Shown: positions 9,408 through 19,057, counted from the stretch's first letter. The stretch is 64,000 nt of DNA from SAR202 cluster bacterium (GCA_016872515.1 VGZR01000007.1:19640-83639); one strand, 5' to 3'. A program made the numbers and translations. Notes: generated by a model not told the origin, from the sequence alone.

Positions 9408-11387
9408 ATGTGCGGCATAGCTGGCGGTGTTGGAATCGGCGGGCATGAGTGCCTGGAGGCCATGGCGGGAGTCTTGGCACATCGCGGCCCCGACGACCAG
9501 GGGATGCGCTACTTCCCCAAGAACAAGGTGGGTTTCGGGTTCCGTCGTCTCAGCATCATTGACCTGTCCCCCGCAGGCCATCAGCCCATGTCCAATGAGG
9601 ATGGGACGGTGTGGATCGCCTTCAATGGCGAGATTTACAACTTCTGCGAACTCCGTCAGAGGCTAGAGCCTAGCTACCGCTTTAGATCGAACACGGATAC
9701 CGAAGCGATCCTTCACCTGTACGAAGCAGAGGGTCTCGACTTTGTGCGGCATCTCAACGGTATGTTCGCCATCGCGATCTATGACTCCCGCCCCCCGGCT
9801 CCCTCTCATCCCAACTCTCCCAACCTCGTTCTGGCGCGGGACCGGCTCGGCATCAAGCCGCTGTACTACTGCCTTACCCAAGGGATATTCCTCTTCGGCT
9901 CGGAGATAAAGGCGCTCCTGGCCAGCGGCCTGTATCATGCCGACCTGAACCGCCAGGCCCTGTGGGATTACTTCACCTACCTCTACGTGCCATGTCCAGA
10001 GACGATGTTCCACGGTGTGCTCCAACTCCCTCCAGCACACCTGATGGAGGTGGATGTTGAGACCAAGGAGACGAGACTGAAGCGGTATTGGCACCCCGTG
10101 GAGTTTCAAACAGGCCAGCCCGTGGGCGGAAGGCATGGGTCCTACGAGGAGAGCAAGTCGAGACTGCGGGAGCTCCTGGCGGACGCGGTCCGGATGCAGA
10201 TGGTCAGCGATGTGCCGTTGGGTGTGTTCCTCAGCGGTGGGATCGACTCCGCCATCGTGACCGGGTTGATGGCTCAGTCGTCGCGTCAGCCTGTGAAGTC
10301 GTTCACGGTGGTCTTCCGGGGGAACGGTCTGGAGTTCTATAACGAGCAGCAGGCAGCGCGGAAGATCAGCAGCCGGTTTGGGACTGAGCACCACGAACTC
10401 GATGTCGAAGTGCCGGACCCGATGGCGATGCTAGACCTTGTGGAGTACTTCGACCAGCCCTTCGGCAACCCCACGTTCTACCTGATGCACCTCATTTCGA
10501 AGCATACGCGGCCGGAGGCGACCGTGGCGCTGTGCGGCGCGGGAGGTGACGAACTTTTTGGCGGCTATCCACGATACCATGCCATCCGCTTGGCACGTTT
10601 GCTGCGATGGGCGCCTCCGCCAGCCATAGCCATCGCACGATGGTTCCTGAGCCTGCCCAGGGACGACTACCGCGCGATGCGATTGCGGCGCGCCCGGCAG
10701 TTTTTCGAAGGTCTCGACAGGGACGCTGCCCGTCAGTTCGTGAAGTGGACATACTTCATGGATGAAGCAAGGAAGGACTCTGTCTTGGCTAAGAGTCCCG
10801 AGACGGGCAATCACATCCTGCCATCGGACAGAGTTGTTAGAAACTATATGACTGAACGAGGGATGGATGGTTCTGCCAATGGCGCGCTCCTGCTGGACTT
10901 GCAGACCTTCTTGCCGGACAACATATTGGAGTACACAGACAAGATGAGCATGGCCGTGAGCTTGGAGGTGCGGGTGCCACTGCTAGACCACCGGGTTGTG
11001 GAACTCTTGGCCGCGATGCCCTTCGACTGGAAGGTTCGGGGGCAGAACACCAAAGCCATACTCAAAGACGCATGCGCTGACCTTCTTCCAGAAGAGCATC
11101 TCACTGCTCCCAAGAAGGGCTTCAATGTCCCGTTGGGGATGTGGATGCGAGACCGTCTCGATGGGTACTTCGACATGCACATGGGCCAGAGCAGGGTAGT
11201 GAGCCAAGGCATCTTTCGCTGGGAGGGCATCCAGCAGCTGCGGGCGGAGCACGCCGCTGGCCGGCGCGACAACGCCCATGAGTTGTTCTCCATCATCATG
11301 TTCGACGTGTGGTACCAGAAGTACATACTCCAAACGGAGCCGCTGGGATTCCGACGCGTTGCGTCGCCCACGGCTGAGAGGCGTTAG
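9408..11387 (+). CDS. asnB: Asparagine synthetase (glutamine-hydrolysing), class B, copy 2
   Basis: A 659-aa class B enzyme with the nucleophile Cys2 (MCGIAGG), the AHRGPDDQG and NGEIYNF glutaminase motifs, and the synthetase PPi loop SGGIDS at residues 276-281. Compared with copy 1 it carries a Pro/Ser-rich insert (RPPAPSHPNSPN) between the two halves of the glutaminase domain. Start and stop abut both neighbours with no gap, strong evidence of co-translation. Two divergent copies in one glycan locus suggest two amidation steps or two different carboxylated sugars; that is inference. Confidence 0.87.
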   Translation: MCGIAGGVGIGGHECLEAMAGVLAHRGPDDQGMRYFPKNKVGFGFRRLSIIDLSPAGHQPMSNEDGTVWIAFNGEIYNFCELRQRLEPSYRFRSNTDTEAILHLYEAEGLDFVRHLNGMFAIAIYDSRPPAPSHPNSPNLVLARDRLGIKPLYYCLTQGIFLFGSEIKALLASGLYHADLNRQALWDYFTYLYVPCPETMFHGVLQLPPAHLMEVDVETKETRLKRYWHPVEFQTGQPVGGRHGSYEESKSRLRELLADAVRMQMVSDVPLGVFLSGGIDSAIVTGLMAQSSRQPVKSFTVVFRGNGLEFYNEQQAARKISSRFGTEHHELDVEVPDPMAMLDLVEYFDQPFGNPTFYLMHLISKHTRPEATVALCGAGGDELFGGYPRYHAIRLARLLRWAPPPAIAIARWFLSLPRDDYRAMRLRRARQFFEGLDRDAARQFVKWTYFMDEARKDSVLAKSPETGNHILPSDRVVRNYMTERGMDGSANGALLLDLQTFLPDNILEYTDKMSMAVSLEVRVPLLDHRVVELLAAMPFDWKVRGQNTKAILKDACADLLPEEHLTAPKKGFNVPLGMWMRDRLDGYFDMHMGQSRVVSQGIFRWEGIQQLRAEHAAGRRDNAHELFSIIMFDVWYQKYILQTEPLGFRRVASPTAERR

Positions 11388-12461
11388 TTGGCACAGTTGA
11401 GCGTTGGCATCGTCGGCGCGGGTTTCATCGCGTCGCTTAAGCATCTTCCCGCACTGCAAGCACTTCGCGGCAAGGCAAGGATAGCGGCTATCTGCGACCA
11501 GAATACGGCGCAAGCGCGAAAGTTGGCTGAGAAGTTCGGCGTTCGCAACGTGTTCCAAAGTGTTGATGAGATGCTTGCGAAAGAGAAGCTCGACGTGGTG
11601 GACATATGCACGCCGCCGGCGACCCACAGCGCAGTAGCCATACAGGCCATCGAGGCGGGACGGAATGTGCTCATCGAAAAGCCGATGGCGCTGCATGTGG
11701 GGGAGTGCGACGCAATCATCCAGGCAGCCCAGCGCTGCGGAGTCAAGGTGTGCGTCGTTCACAGCGACCTGTTTTATCCACCATTCCTGAAGGCGAGGAA
11801 GCTGGTAGCCGGTGGGGCGCTTGGCGATTTCATGGGGATGCGGGTCTTTCTATCCACGCCTGCCAGTTACATGACTTCACGGCAAGATCATTGGGCACAC
11901 CGGCTGCCAGGCGGAGTCATCGGCGAGACGGGGCCCCACATCGTCTATATGACGCTGGCGTACATCAATCCGATCAAGGACGTGGCGGTCCATGCCTTCA
12001 AGCGGCTGCCGCAGTATCCGTGGTCCGCCTTTGAGGACTACAGACTAGAGTTGATTGGTGAAAAGGCGTCCTGTTCGGTGACTGCGGTCTATACCAGCAA
12101 CCAGTGGAGCGCCCTGGTGGACCTTTGGGGCACCGAAGGCGGCATGACGCTGGACCTGGAAGCCATGTCTCTGGTAAGGCACCGCAGGCCGGCGCTGAGC
12201 CCTGCGCGCATAGCGACCTCTCAGCTCAGTGAGTCCCTGCAGATGGTCAGGGACACGGTTGTGGCGGGTACCAGCGTTCTCTCCAAGCGGTATGCGAGGA
12301 CCCACGACATCCTGATTGCGGCGTTCTTGGAGAGTATCGTGCGTGGTACCGAGCCGCCGGTAACCGCGGAGGAGGGCCGTGAGGCAGTCAGAGTGATGAA
12401 TCTCATCGCCGAGCGCCTCGCACACCAGAAGCTACAATCAGGGGTCGGCAGGCCCGCATAG
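11388..12461 (+). CDS. Gfo/Idh/MocA-family oxidoreductase
   Basis: A 357-aa NAD(P)-dependent sugar dehydrogenase-like enzyme. The N-terminal Rossmann fold starts VGIVGAGFIASLKHLPAL, followed by DVVDICTPPATHS and the cofactor/substrate motif NVLIEKPMALHVGEC. The C-terminal domain has GGVIGETGPHIVYM, whose histidine is in the place of the family's catalytic H. It starts with TTG directly after the upstream TAG. It probably works with the fusion dehydrogenase on a nucleotide sugar such as a uronic acid; the substrate cannot be read from sequence. Confidence 0.83.
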   Translation: MAQLSVGIVGAGFIASLKHLPALQALRGKARIAAICDQNTAQARKLAEKFGVRNVFQSVDEMLAKEKLDVVDICTPPATHSAVAIQAIEAGRNVLIEKPMALHVGECDAIIQAAQRCGVKVCVVHSDLFYPPFLKARKLVAGGALGDFMGMRVFLSTPASYMTSRQDHWAHRLPGGVIGETGPHIVYMTLAYINPIKDVAVHAFKRLPQYPWSAFEDYRLELIGEKASCSVTAVYTSNQWSALVDLWGTEGGMTLDLEAMSLVRHRRPALSPARIATSQLSESLQMVRDTVVAGTSVLSKRYARTHDILIAAFLESIVRGTEPPVTAEEGREAVRVMNLIAERLAHQKLQSGVGRPA

Positions 12462-12493
12462 TTGGGTACTCTTACAAGGGGAATCACGTAGCT

Positions 12494-14215
12494 TTGTATA
12501 TCCTCGGAATCAATGCGTTCCATGGTGATGCGTCGGCGGCTATCTTCCGCGATGGGGCCTTGCTGGCTGCGGTCGAGGAGGAACGCTTCACACGGGTCAA
12601 GCACACAGCGGGCTTTCCCTATCATGCCATAAGGTACTGCTTGGAGACGGCGGGCGTGTCGGCCGAGGGGCTCGACCACGTGGTCATTCCAAGGAAGCGC
12701 TCCGCCCATTTGATGCGCAAAGCCTTCTGGGCGCTCCGGCTGCCCCACATGGCGATGGACCGAGCGTCGGTGTGGCGCCGGTTCGGCGACGTACGCGATG
12801 TTTTGGCGCAGTATACCGGTACCTCGCCGGGTAAACTCAAGGCGCAGTTCCACTTCGTTGAGCACCACGTCGCACATGCCTCCAGCTCGTTCTATGCCTC
12901 ACCTTACCGCGATGCTTCGCTTCTGTCGCTGGATGGCTTGGGCGATTTCGCGAGCATGCTGTGGGGCGCCGGGAATGACCGTGATTTCGATGCCAAAGGA
13001 TTCGAATTGTTCCCTGATTCGTTGGGGCTGTTCTACACGGCCATCACCCAGTATCTTGGGTTCCTGAAGTACGGGGATGAGTACAAGGTCATGGGGTTGG
13101 CGTCCTACGGTGAGCCGAAGTACAAGGACCTGTTTTCGAGCATCGTTCGTACGAACGGGAATCTAGGTTTCGACCTTGATATGCGCTACTTCGTCCACCA
13201 CCGCAAAGGGCCGGAAATGAGCTGGGCGGAAGGTGAACCGAAACAGGGGAAGCTTTTCTCCGAGGCGCTTGAGCGAGCTCTCGGGCCAGCGCGCCAGCCT
13301 GGAGCTCCGCTGGAACAGAAGCATCAGGACATCGCCGCGACCCTCCAATGGCGGCTGGAGGAGGCGGTGTTTCACCTAGTCAATCTTCTTCACAAACGGA
13401 CGGGCAGCCCGAACCTCTGCTATGCGGGTGGCGTAGCGTTCAACTGCGTGGCCAATGGGAAGTTGTTCGACCGAACTCCCTTCCGTCATCTGTACATCCA
13501 GTCAGCGGCAGGCGATGCCGGCCTGGCTATCGGCGCTGCGCAGTACGTGTACCACCAGGTGCTTGGGCATCCCCGGGGATTCGTTATGACGCACGCCTAT
13601 TGGGGGCCGGAGTACCCGCCGGAGCAGATAAAGACGGTGCTGCAACAACGCGATTTGAGATTCGATGCGATGGAACAGCCGCAACTCGCCGAGGCAACCG
13701 CTCGGCGCATCGCGGACGGGGCCATCGTGGGGTGGTACCAGGGCCGCGCCGAGTGGGGGCCACGCGCGCTGGGCAACCGCAGCATCGTGGTAGATCCCAG
13801 GCGGCCTGACATGAAGGACGTGCTGAATTCACGCATCAAGCACCGCGAGCCATTCCGTCCATTTGCACCCTCGATATTGGAGCATGAGACAGCCAATTGG
13901 TTCGAAAAAAGTTACCCATCCCCATTCATGCTCATGGCCTATCCGGTACGCAAGGAAAAACGGGACAAGATTCCCGCACCTACACATGTGGATGGCACAG
14001 GGCGCCTTCAGACGGTGACCGAGGATGCGAACCCGAGGTATTTCGGGCTTATCGAGGCGTTCCAGAAGCAGACGGGAGTGCCGGTGTTGCTGAATACTTC
14101 GTTCAACGAGAACGAGCCTGTCGTGAACACGCCACAGGAGGCGGTGGACTGCTTTCTACGTACGAAGATGGACTGCCTCGCCATAGGCCCCTATCTCGTG
14201 GAGCGGCCAAAATAG
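12494..14215 (+). CDS. NodU/CmcH-family carbamoyltransferase
   Basis: A 573-aa protein that would transfer a carbamoyl group from carbamoyl phosphate, through a carbamoyl-adenylate, to a sugar hydroxyl. The N-terminal ASKHA/TsaD-like domain begins YILGINAFHGDASAAIF and has the metal-binding H-x3-H in VEHHVAHASSSFYASPY. The NodU C-terminal domain contains GWYQGRAEWGPRALGNRSI and a NTSFNENEPVV segment. Start is TTG (12494), preceded by a weak AAGGGG. It follows the Gfo/Idh/MocA gene by 32 bp. Carbamoylation of the exported glycan is the likely role. Confidence 0.88.
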   Translation: MYILGINAFHGDASAAIFRDGALLAAVEEERFTRVKHTAGFPYHAIRYCLETAGVSAEGLDHVVIPRKRSAHLMRKAFWALRLPHMAMDRASVWRRFGDVRDVLAQYTGTSPGKLKAQFHFVEHHVAHASSSFYASPYRDASLLSLDGLGDFASMLWGAGNDRDFDAKGFELFPDSLGLFYTAITQYLGFLKYGDEYKVMGLASYGEPKYKDLFSSIVRTNGNLGFDLDMRYFVHHRKGPEMSWAEGEPKQGKLFSEALERALGPARQPGAPLEQKHQDIAATLQWRLEEAVFHLVNLLHKRTGSPNLCYAGGVAFNCVANGKLFDRTPFRHLYIQSAAGDAGLAIGAAQYVYHQVLGHPRGFVMTHAYWGPEYPPEQIKTVLQQRDLRFDAMEQPQLAEATARRIADGAIVGWYQGRAEWGPRALGNRSIVVDPRRPDMKDVLNSRIKHREPFRPFAPSILEHETANWFEKSYPSPFMLMAYPVRKEKRDKIPAPTHVDGTGRLQTVTEDANPRYFGLIEAFQKQTGVPVLLNTSFNENEPVVNTPQEAVDCFLRTKMDCLAIGPYLVERPK

Positions 14216-14279
14216 CTTGCCTCATTGATGCGGGTGCCCTATCCTGGTGTGAGAGGCCACGCCGATACACATTCTCATC

Positions 14280-15491
14280 TTGAATCAGTATTACCCTCCC
14301 GACACCAGCGCGACCGCCCCCATCGTCAAGGATGTTGCTGAAGCGCTGGGCCGTGACCACCAAGTGAAGGTGTTGGCTGGAAGGCCGTCGTATGCGCCGA
14401 AAGAGCGGCACCCTTACTATCTGTTGCGCAAGGAAGCGCGGGGGAGTATCAAGGTGGAGCGTGTCGGTTCGACAGCCTTTCACCGTGGGAAGAGGCTGAA
14501 CAGGCTTGCGAACTACCTTTCCTTCATGATTCTCGGCTCTCTCCGAGCGATGCTCATGCGTCCGAGGCCAGATGTCGTCATTGCGATGACAGACCCCCCT
14601 ATGATTTCCTTGGCTGCGGCAATGGTCGCATTTGTGAGGCGCAGCCGATTCGTATACAACATCCGTGACCTGCACCCGGACATGGCCGTGGCGGCAGGCA
14701 TCCGCATCCCCCGAATCGCGGTGGCGCTTTGGGAACGGGCGCATCGTTGGGCGCTGCGGCGCGCGGCACTCGTCGTTTTGTTGGGAGAAGACATGCGCGA
14801 CCGGGTCGTGGCGAAGGGCGTAGCCAAGGAACGGGCGGTGGTGGTTCGAGACGGCGCTTGGCCGCTGGAGCCGGCAAGTGGCGATGCGGACATCGCCCGG
14901 CAAGTCCGGGGCGATTTTGACTTTGTGCTGGTGCATGCCGGCAACCTTGGGTTCGCGGGTGATTGGGACATGCTCTTGGCGGCAGCCAAGGACATGGCGT
15001 CGGACGGGGTTGGAACGGTCTTCATAGGAGACGGCGCCCGGAAATCCGAGCTTGTACGTAAGGCCGCTGAAGCGCCAAACGTTCGTTTCCTTCCCTTTTT
15101 CCCTTCGGACAAGCTGCCGGATGTGCTGGCTGCGGCGGATATCCACATCGTAGCAGTCCGTGCAGGCTTGGAGGGGTTGGTTGTCCCCAGTAAGTTGTAT
15201 CCTATCCTTATGGCAGGCAAACCCGTGCTGGTGGTCGCCCCGGAGGCGAGTGACGCAGCGCGCATCGTCCGCGAGTATGGCTGCGGAGCCGTCGTCAGCC
15301 CTACCGATGTGGCGGGTTTGGTTGCCGCAGTGCGGAGACTGGCGGCGGATCGGAAAGGTCTCGCCGCGTTGGGGCAGCATGCCTTGAAGGCCTCCGGAGC
15401 GTTCTCTCGCGAACGAGAGCTTTCACGTTTGGTGGGGTACATCGAGGGATTGGCTGGGCCCCGGCTGGCAGCGTCTCGGGTCAAGAGCTAG
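14280..15491 (+). CDS. GT4-family glycosyltransferase (WbuB-like)
   Basis: A protein of about 403 aa with the WbuB/FnlC-like start NQYYPPDTSATAPIVKDVA. Also present are VVIAMTDPPMISL, a V-Y-N-I-R-D-L-H-P-D segment and a donor-side VPSKLYPILMAGKPVLVV with the usual K-x-P-V. The only ordinary start in this frame is the TTG at 14280, yet the codons just upstream (H-I-L-I-L) would form the expected first beta strand and follow a TGA at 14250-14252. A rare start such as ATT at 14271, or an undetected indel, is therefore possible. It transfers an unknown sugar in the cytoplasm. Confidence 0.8.
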   Translation: MNQYYPPDTSATAPIVKDVAEALGRDHQVKVLAGRPSYAPKERHPYYLLRKEARGSIKVERVGSTAFHRGKRLNRLANYLSFMILGSLRAMLMRPRPDVVIAMTDPPMISLAAAMVAFVRRSRFVYNIRDLHPDMAVAAGIRIPRIAVALWERAHRWALRRAALVVLLGEDMRDRVVAKGVAKERAVVVRDGAWPLEPASGDADIARQVRGDFDFVLVHAGNLGFAGDWDMLLAAAKDMASDGVGTVFIGDGARKSELVRKAAEAPNVRFLPFFPSDKLPDVLAAADIHIVAVRAGLEGLVVPSKLYPILMAGKPVLVVAPEASDAARIVREYGCGAVVSPTDVAGLVAAVRRLAADRKGLAALGQHALKASGAFSRERELSRLVGYIEGLAGPRLAASRVKS

Positions 15492-15506
15492 TTAGGAGCG
15501 GGTGGA

Positions 15507-16499
15507 ATGACAAGGCGTGCGCTGGTGACCGGGGCAGGTGGATTCATCGCCCATCATCTGGTCAAGATCCTTTTGGACAAGGGGTATTGGGTTCGTGGAG
15601 TGGACATCAAGCCGCCGGAGTTCGAGGCCTCCCCGGCCCAAGAGTTTGAGGTCTTGGACCTCCGCCGGCCTGAGGCGAGTCTCGCAGCCACCCGAGGAGC
15701 GGATGAGGTGTATAACCTGGCCGCGGACATGGGTGGTATCGGGTTTATCACTGCGTATCACGCAGATGTGGCCCGGAACAACGTCCTCATCAGCGCCAAT
15801 ATGTTGGAGGCAGCCCGAGCCAACGGTGTCTTGCGCTTCTTCTACTCGAGTTCTGCTTGCATCTACCCTCAGTACCTCCAGAAGCAGCCGGAGGTGACGC
15901 CGCTCAAGGAGACTGATGCCTACCCGGCTGACCCCGAGGAGGGGTATGGATGGGAGAAGCTGTTCGCCGAGAAGCTGTGTCAATACTACCGGGAAGATTA
16001 CGGGTTGGAGACGCGGGTAGCGCGGTTCCACAACGTGTACGGGCCGCTGGGCACGTATGAAGGCGGCAGGGAGAAGGCGCCCGCAGCGATCTGCCGCAAG
16101 GTGGCCCTTGCCGCTGACGGCAGCGAGATTGAGATCTGGGGAGATGGTCAGCAGACTCGCTCATTCATGTATGTGGACGACTGTGTCGAAGGGATTTACC
16201 GGCTCATGCAGTCTGGCTGCCATGCCCCTTTGAACCTGGGCACTGACCGGCTGGTGACCGTGGACGAATTGGTGGATGTCGTCTGCAAAGCCGCCGGCAA
16301 GACCTTACACAAGCGACACGACACCTCCAAGCCGCAGGGCGTGCGCGGGCGAAACAGTGACAACAGTCTCCTCCGGGATGTCCTGAAGTGGGAACCGCGG
16401 GTGTCGCTCGAGGAGGGCATGGCTCGGACATATCGGTGGATCGAGGCTGAGCTGAGGAAGACAAACCGTGTTCCCGAGCCATCCAGGATTCGAAGGTAG
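15507..16499 (+). CDS. GDP-mannose 3,5-epimerase-like NAD-dependent epimerase
   Basis: A 330-aa extended short-chain dehydrogenase. It has the Rossmann turn GAGGFIAHHL, the block NLAADMGGIGFI that is characteristic of GDP-mannose 3,5-epimerases, the SSACIYP active-site segment, catalytic Y147-x3-K151 (YGWEK), YGPLGTYEGGREKAPAA and GVRGRNSDNSLL near the C-terminus. Members convert GDP-D-mannose to GDP-L-galactose or GDP-L-gulose, which would supply an L-hexose precursor here. A good Shine-Dalgarno (AGGAG) precedes the ATG. A related nucleotide-sugar epimerase cannot be excluded. Confidence 0.85.
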   Translation: MTRRALVTGAGGFIAHHLVKILLDKGYWVRGVDIKPPEFEASPAQEFEVLDLRRPEASLAATRGADEVYNLAADMGGIGFITAYHADVARNNVLISANMLEAARANGVLRFFYSSSACIYPQYLQKQPEVTPLKETDAYPADPEEGYGWEKLFAEKLCQYYREDYGLETRVARFHNVYGPLGTYEGGREKAPAAICRKVALAADGSEIEIWGDGQQTRSFMYVDDCVEGIYRLMQSGCHAPLNLGTDRLVTVDELVDVVCKAAGKTLHKRHDTSKPQGVRGRNSDNSLLRDVLKWEPRVSLEEGMARTYRWIEAELRKTNRVPEPSRIRR

Positions 16500-16518
16500 C
16501 CTTAGCTTGGCTCCGGTT

Positions 16519-17202
16519 GTGAGTGACTCATCTGCATCGAACGTGTCTGAAGCACATACCCCCGGCTCAGCGGCGAGTGAGGCACGGGGCACGCTGTACA
16601 AACGCCCGCTCGACCTGGCGATCCTTCTGGCCGCGCATCTCGCACTTGCCCCGGTCTTCCTCGTGCTGTGGGCGGTCATACCGCTGCTCGTATGGGTGGA
16701 GGATCGCGGACCCGTCTTCTACCGCCAACACCGCCCTGGCAAAGGCGGCAGATTGTTCACGATCCTGAAGTTCAGAACCATGGTGGTGAATGCCGACAAG
16801 ATAGGCCCTGCCTGGACGCAGGATAAAGACCCGCGCGTTACCAGAGTAGGAAAAGTGCTGCGGCGGACGGCTCTTGACGAGTTGCCAAGCATACTGAGCA
16901 TCTGGAAGGGTGATATGAGTTTCGTAGGGCCGCGGGCGTTGCCTGTGAAGGAGCAACAGTTATTGGAGCAACAGATCCCTGGCTTTGCTGGACGGCTGAA
17001 CGTGCGACCAGGACTGACGGGGATGGCGCAAGTCTATGACCTGAAAGACGAAGCGCCGACGAAACTCCGTTACGACCTGGAGTACATCCGCTGCATGAAC
17101 CTGCTGCTGGACGTGAAGTTGATCCTCATGTCTGCGCGCAATACTCTCATGGGACGTTGGGACGTTCGAACGGGCAAAAAGGGGATGGAGAAACCGAGTT
17201 GA
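16519..17202 (+). CDS. Undecaprenyl-phosphate sugar phosphotransferase (bacterial sugar transferase)
   Basis: Initiating transferase for lipid-linked glycan assembly, about 227 aa. It has one N-terminal hydrophobic helix (LAILLAAHLALAPVFLVLWA), then the family core: GPVFYRQHRPGKGG, FTILKFRTM, LRRTALDELPSI, GDMSFVGPRAL and RPGLTGMAQV. It lacks the four-helix N-terminal domain of WcaJ-type enzymes, so it is the short monotopic form. I chose the GTG at 16519, after the upstream stop; a GTG at 16468 in the same frame would overlap the epimerase gene by 32 bp. It ends the enzyme block before the chain-length regulator. Confidence 0.87.
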   Translation: MSDSSASNVSEAHTPGSAASEARGTLYKRPLDLAILLAAHLALAPVFLVLWAVIPLLVWVEDRGPVFYRQHRPGKGGRLFTILKFRTMVVNADKIGPAWTQDKDPRVTRVGKVLRRTALDELPSILSIWKGDMSFVGPRALPVKEQQLLEQQIPGFAGRLNVRPGLTGMAQVYDLKDEAPTKLRYDLEYIRCMNLLLDVKLILMSARNTLMGRWDVRTGKKGMEKPS

Positions 17203-17325
17203 GCGGTTGGTTATCCTTGACTCTCGTTCATGGCGGTAGCTACGATAACCTCGGGAATGGGAACATTTCGGAGCGGACGGAGTTTGTGATAGCGATACGC
17301 CCGAACGCCGGGCACGGGTTGTGAA

Positions 17326-18918
17326 GTGGAAGACGAAGGCCTAGACCTAGAAGCGTACTTGCGCATCATCGCCCACTGGTGGTGGGTGTTGCTCTTGGGC
17401 ACGCTTGGTGCGGCGTTGGCAGGGTTCCTCATTCGAAGTGACCCTGTGCCACTCTACGCGGCGAGCACCAAGGTCCTTGTTGAAGGGAAACAAACCCCCG
17501 GAACGCCATCATCGGGCGACATCCGCACTAGCCAAGAGTTGGCGGCCTATTACAAGGACCTGATTCTTACCAGACCTACCCTTGAAAAGATTTCGGAGCG
17601 ACTTTCCTCTGGGTACTCACCCGACAAGGTCGGCGGGGCACTCGAGATATCGAGCCGTGGAAGTTTTATCGAAATCAGGGCAGAAGACCGTGACCCCGCT
17701 ATGGCGGCACGTATTGCCAACGTAAGCGCTGAGACCTTCATCGAAGACCTTCAGGACCGCCAGTTTGCCCAAATCGCCCAGTTCCAGGCCTCTTTGAGCC
17801 AATACGGAATCACCCAGGACCCTAGCATTGTCGCCGCGCAGGTAGCAAGTCTTCGAACACTCACCATCGTGGAGGAGGCGCAGATTTCTGGGCAGCCCTT
17901 CAACCCGCCCAACAGGGTCCGGGATACGGCACTTGCTGCGGTAGTGGGGTTTTTGTTGGCTGGTTTAGTGATTCTCGCCTTGGAGTACTTCGACGACAGC
18001 ATCAGGTCGGCAGACGAGTTGAAAAAGATAGCCATTTCAACTCCGACGGGAAGCGTGCTAGGCGTAGTTGCGCTCGGCAGTGTCGCTATGCAGAGGCTGG
18101 AGCGAGGCAAACACCCTAGCGTCCTGGACGACGAGGTACAGCGTGGTCCCATGGCCGAGTCATACAAGTACATCGTTCTCAATCTGGAGTTCTCAGCACT
18201 GGAGTCCGAGAAGCTCAAGTCGATTGTCGTCACCAGCGCCCTTCCTGGAGAAGGGAAGACGACAACCGCCACCAACTTGGCGATTTCGATAGCGCGGAGT
18301 GGGCGAAAAGTCATCATCGTTGATACGGACCTTCGCAAACCCACGGTGCACAAGGTGCTGAATGTTGTTGGCACCACTGGGCTCACCACCTTGCTGTTGG
18401 GCAGCGCCAGGTTAGAGGATGTCCAGCAACACACAGCGGTAGAAGGCTTGACAGTGATTTCCAGCGGGCCATTGCCGCCCGACTCAACCCGTGTCCTGCG
18501 CTCTCATCGGATGGCGGAACTTGTGAAAGAGTTGGAGAGCAGGACAGACTTCGTCATCTTCGATAGCCCCCCCGTCTTGGCCGTGGCCGACGCTATCGTA
18601 TTGACCTCACTGGCAGATGGTGCGCTGTTTGTTGTGGATGCGGTGAAGACACGGCGCGAACCACTGCGGCGGGCAGTGCAGAGTGTCCAACAAGTGAACC
18701 CGGTGATTGTTGGGGCTGTGCTCAACAAGGTCAGCACGAGAGACAGGCGGCACTACTACTACCATCACTATTACTACTATGACCAAGACCGCTCAGACAG
18801 GGCCAATAAGGGCCGCCTGGGCTGGCTCAAACTTCCGTTCACCAGGATTAACGGCCACCGACAACGCAGACGCCGGTCGCGCAGTTCAACCGCACCAACC
18901 GACCAGACTCGCGCCTAG
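17326..18918 (+). CDS. Polysaccharide co-polymerase/tyrosine autokinase (Wzz-CpsD fusion)
   Basis: A 530-aa protein controlling chain length and export. The N-terminal Wzz domain has a first transmembrane helix (WWWVLLLGTLGAALAGFLI) and a second one near residues 205-220 (AAVVGFLLAGLVILAL). The BY-kinase domain follows: Walker A GEGKTTT at residues 308-314, Walker A' VDTDLRKP with D333 and D335, and Walker B VIFDSPP with D413. A C-terminal cluster of seven tyrosines lies at residues 477-485. The extracellular loop is short. Start is a GTG after a 123-bp gap; no transporter-type outer-membrane gene is nearby. Confidence 0.9.
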   Translation: MEDEGLDLEAYLRIIAHWWWVLLLGTLGAALAGFLIRSDPVPLYAASTKVLVEGKQTPGTPSSGDIRTSQELAAYYKDLILTRPTLEKISERLSSGYSPDKVGGALEISSRGSFIEIRAEDRDPAMAARIANVSAETFIEDLQDRQFAQIAQFQASLSQYGITQDPSIVAAQVASLRTLTIVEEAQISGQPFNPPNRVRDTALAAVVGFLLAGLVILALEYFDDSIRSADELKKIAISTPTGSVLGVVALGSVAMQRLERGKHPSVLDDEVQRGPMAESYKYIVLNLEFSALESEKLKSIVVTSALPGEGKTTTATNLAISIARSGRKVIIVDTDLRKPTVHKVLNVVGTTGLTTLLLGSARLEDVQQHTAVEGLTVISSGPLPPDSTRVLRSHRMAELVKELESRTDFVIFDSPPVLAVADAIVLTSLADGALFVVDAVKTRREPLRRAVQSVQQVNPVIVGAVLNKVSTRDRRHYYYHHYYYYDQDRSDRANKGRLGWLKLPFTRINGHRQRRRRSRSSTAPTDQTRA

Positions 18919-19057
18919 GCTATTCTTTCGCCCTCCTCCGGCCATCGAGAGGATATGGGTAGGTCCTTCCCTCCGAGTCTCGTGTACCCGTCAAAGGAAA
19001 CCAGATATCGGGAACACCTTTTTCTCTTGGCGTCGCTGGCAAAAGGCCGCTGCAGGG

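Noticed and set aside
14247..14260. A second recoded TGA (14250-14252) upstream of the GT4 gene
   Set aside because: No homologous coding sequence precedes it and glycosyltransferases have no redox Cys there; it is simply a stop before the gene.
18707..19057. Longer start for the glycoside-hydrolase lipoprotein
   Set aside because: It overlaps the kinase gene by over 200 bp and places about 117 unrelated residues before the lipoprotein signal.
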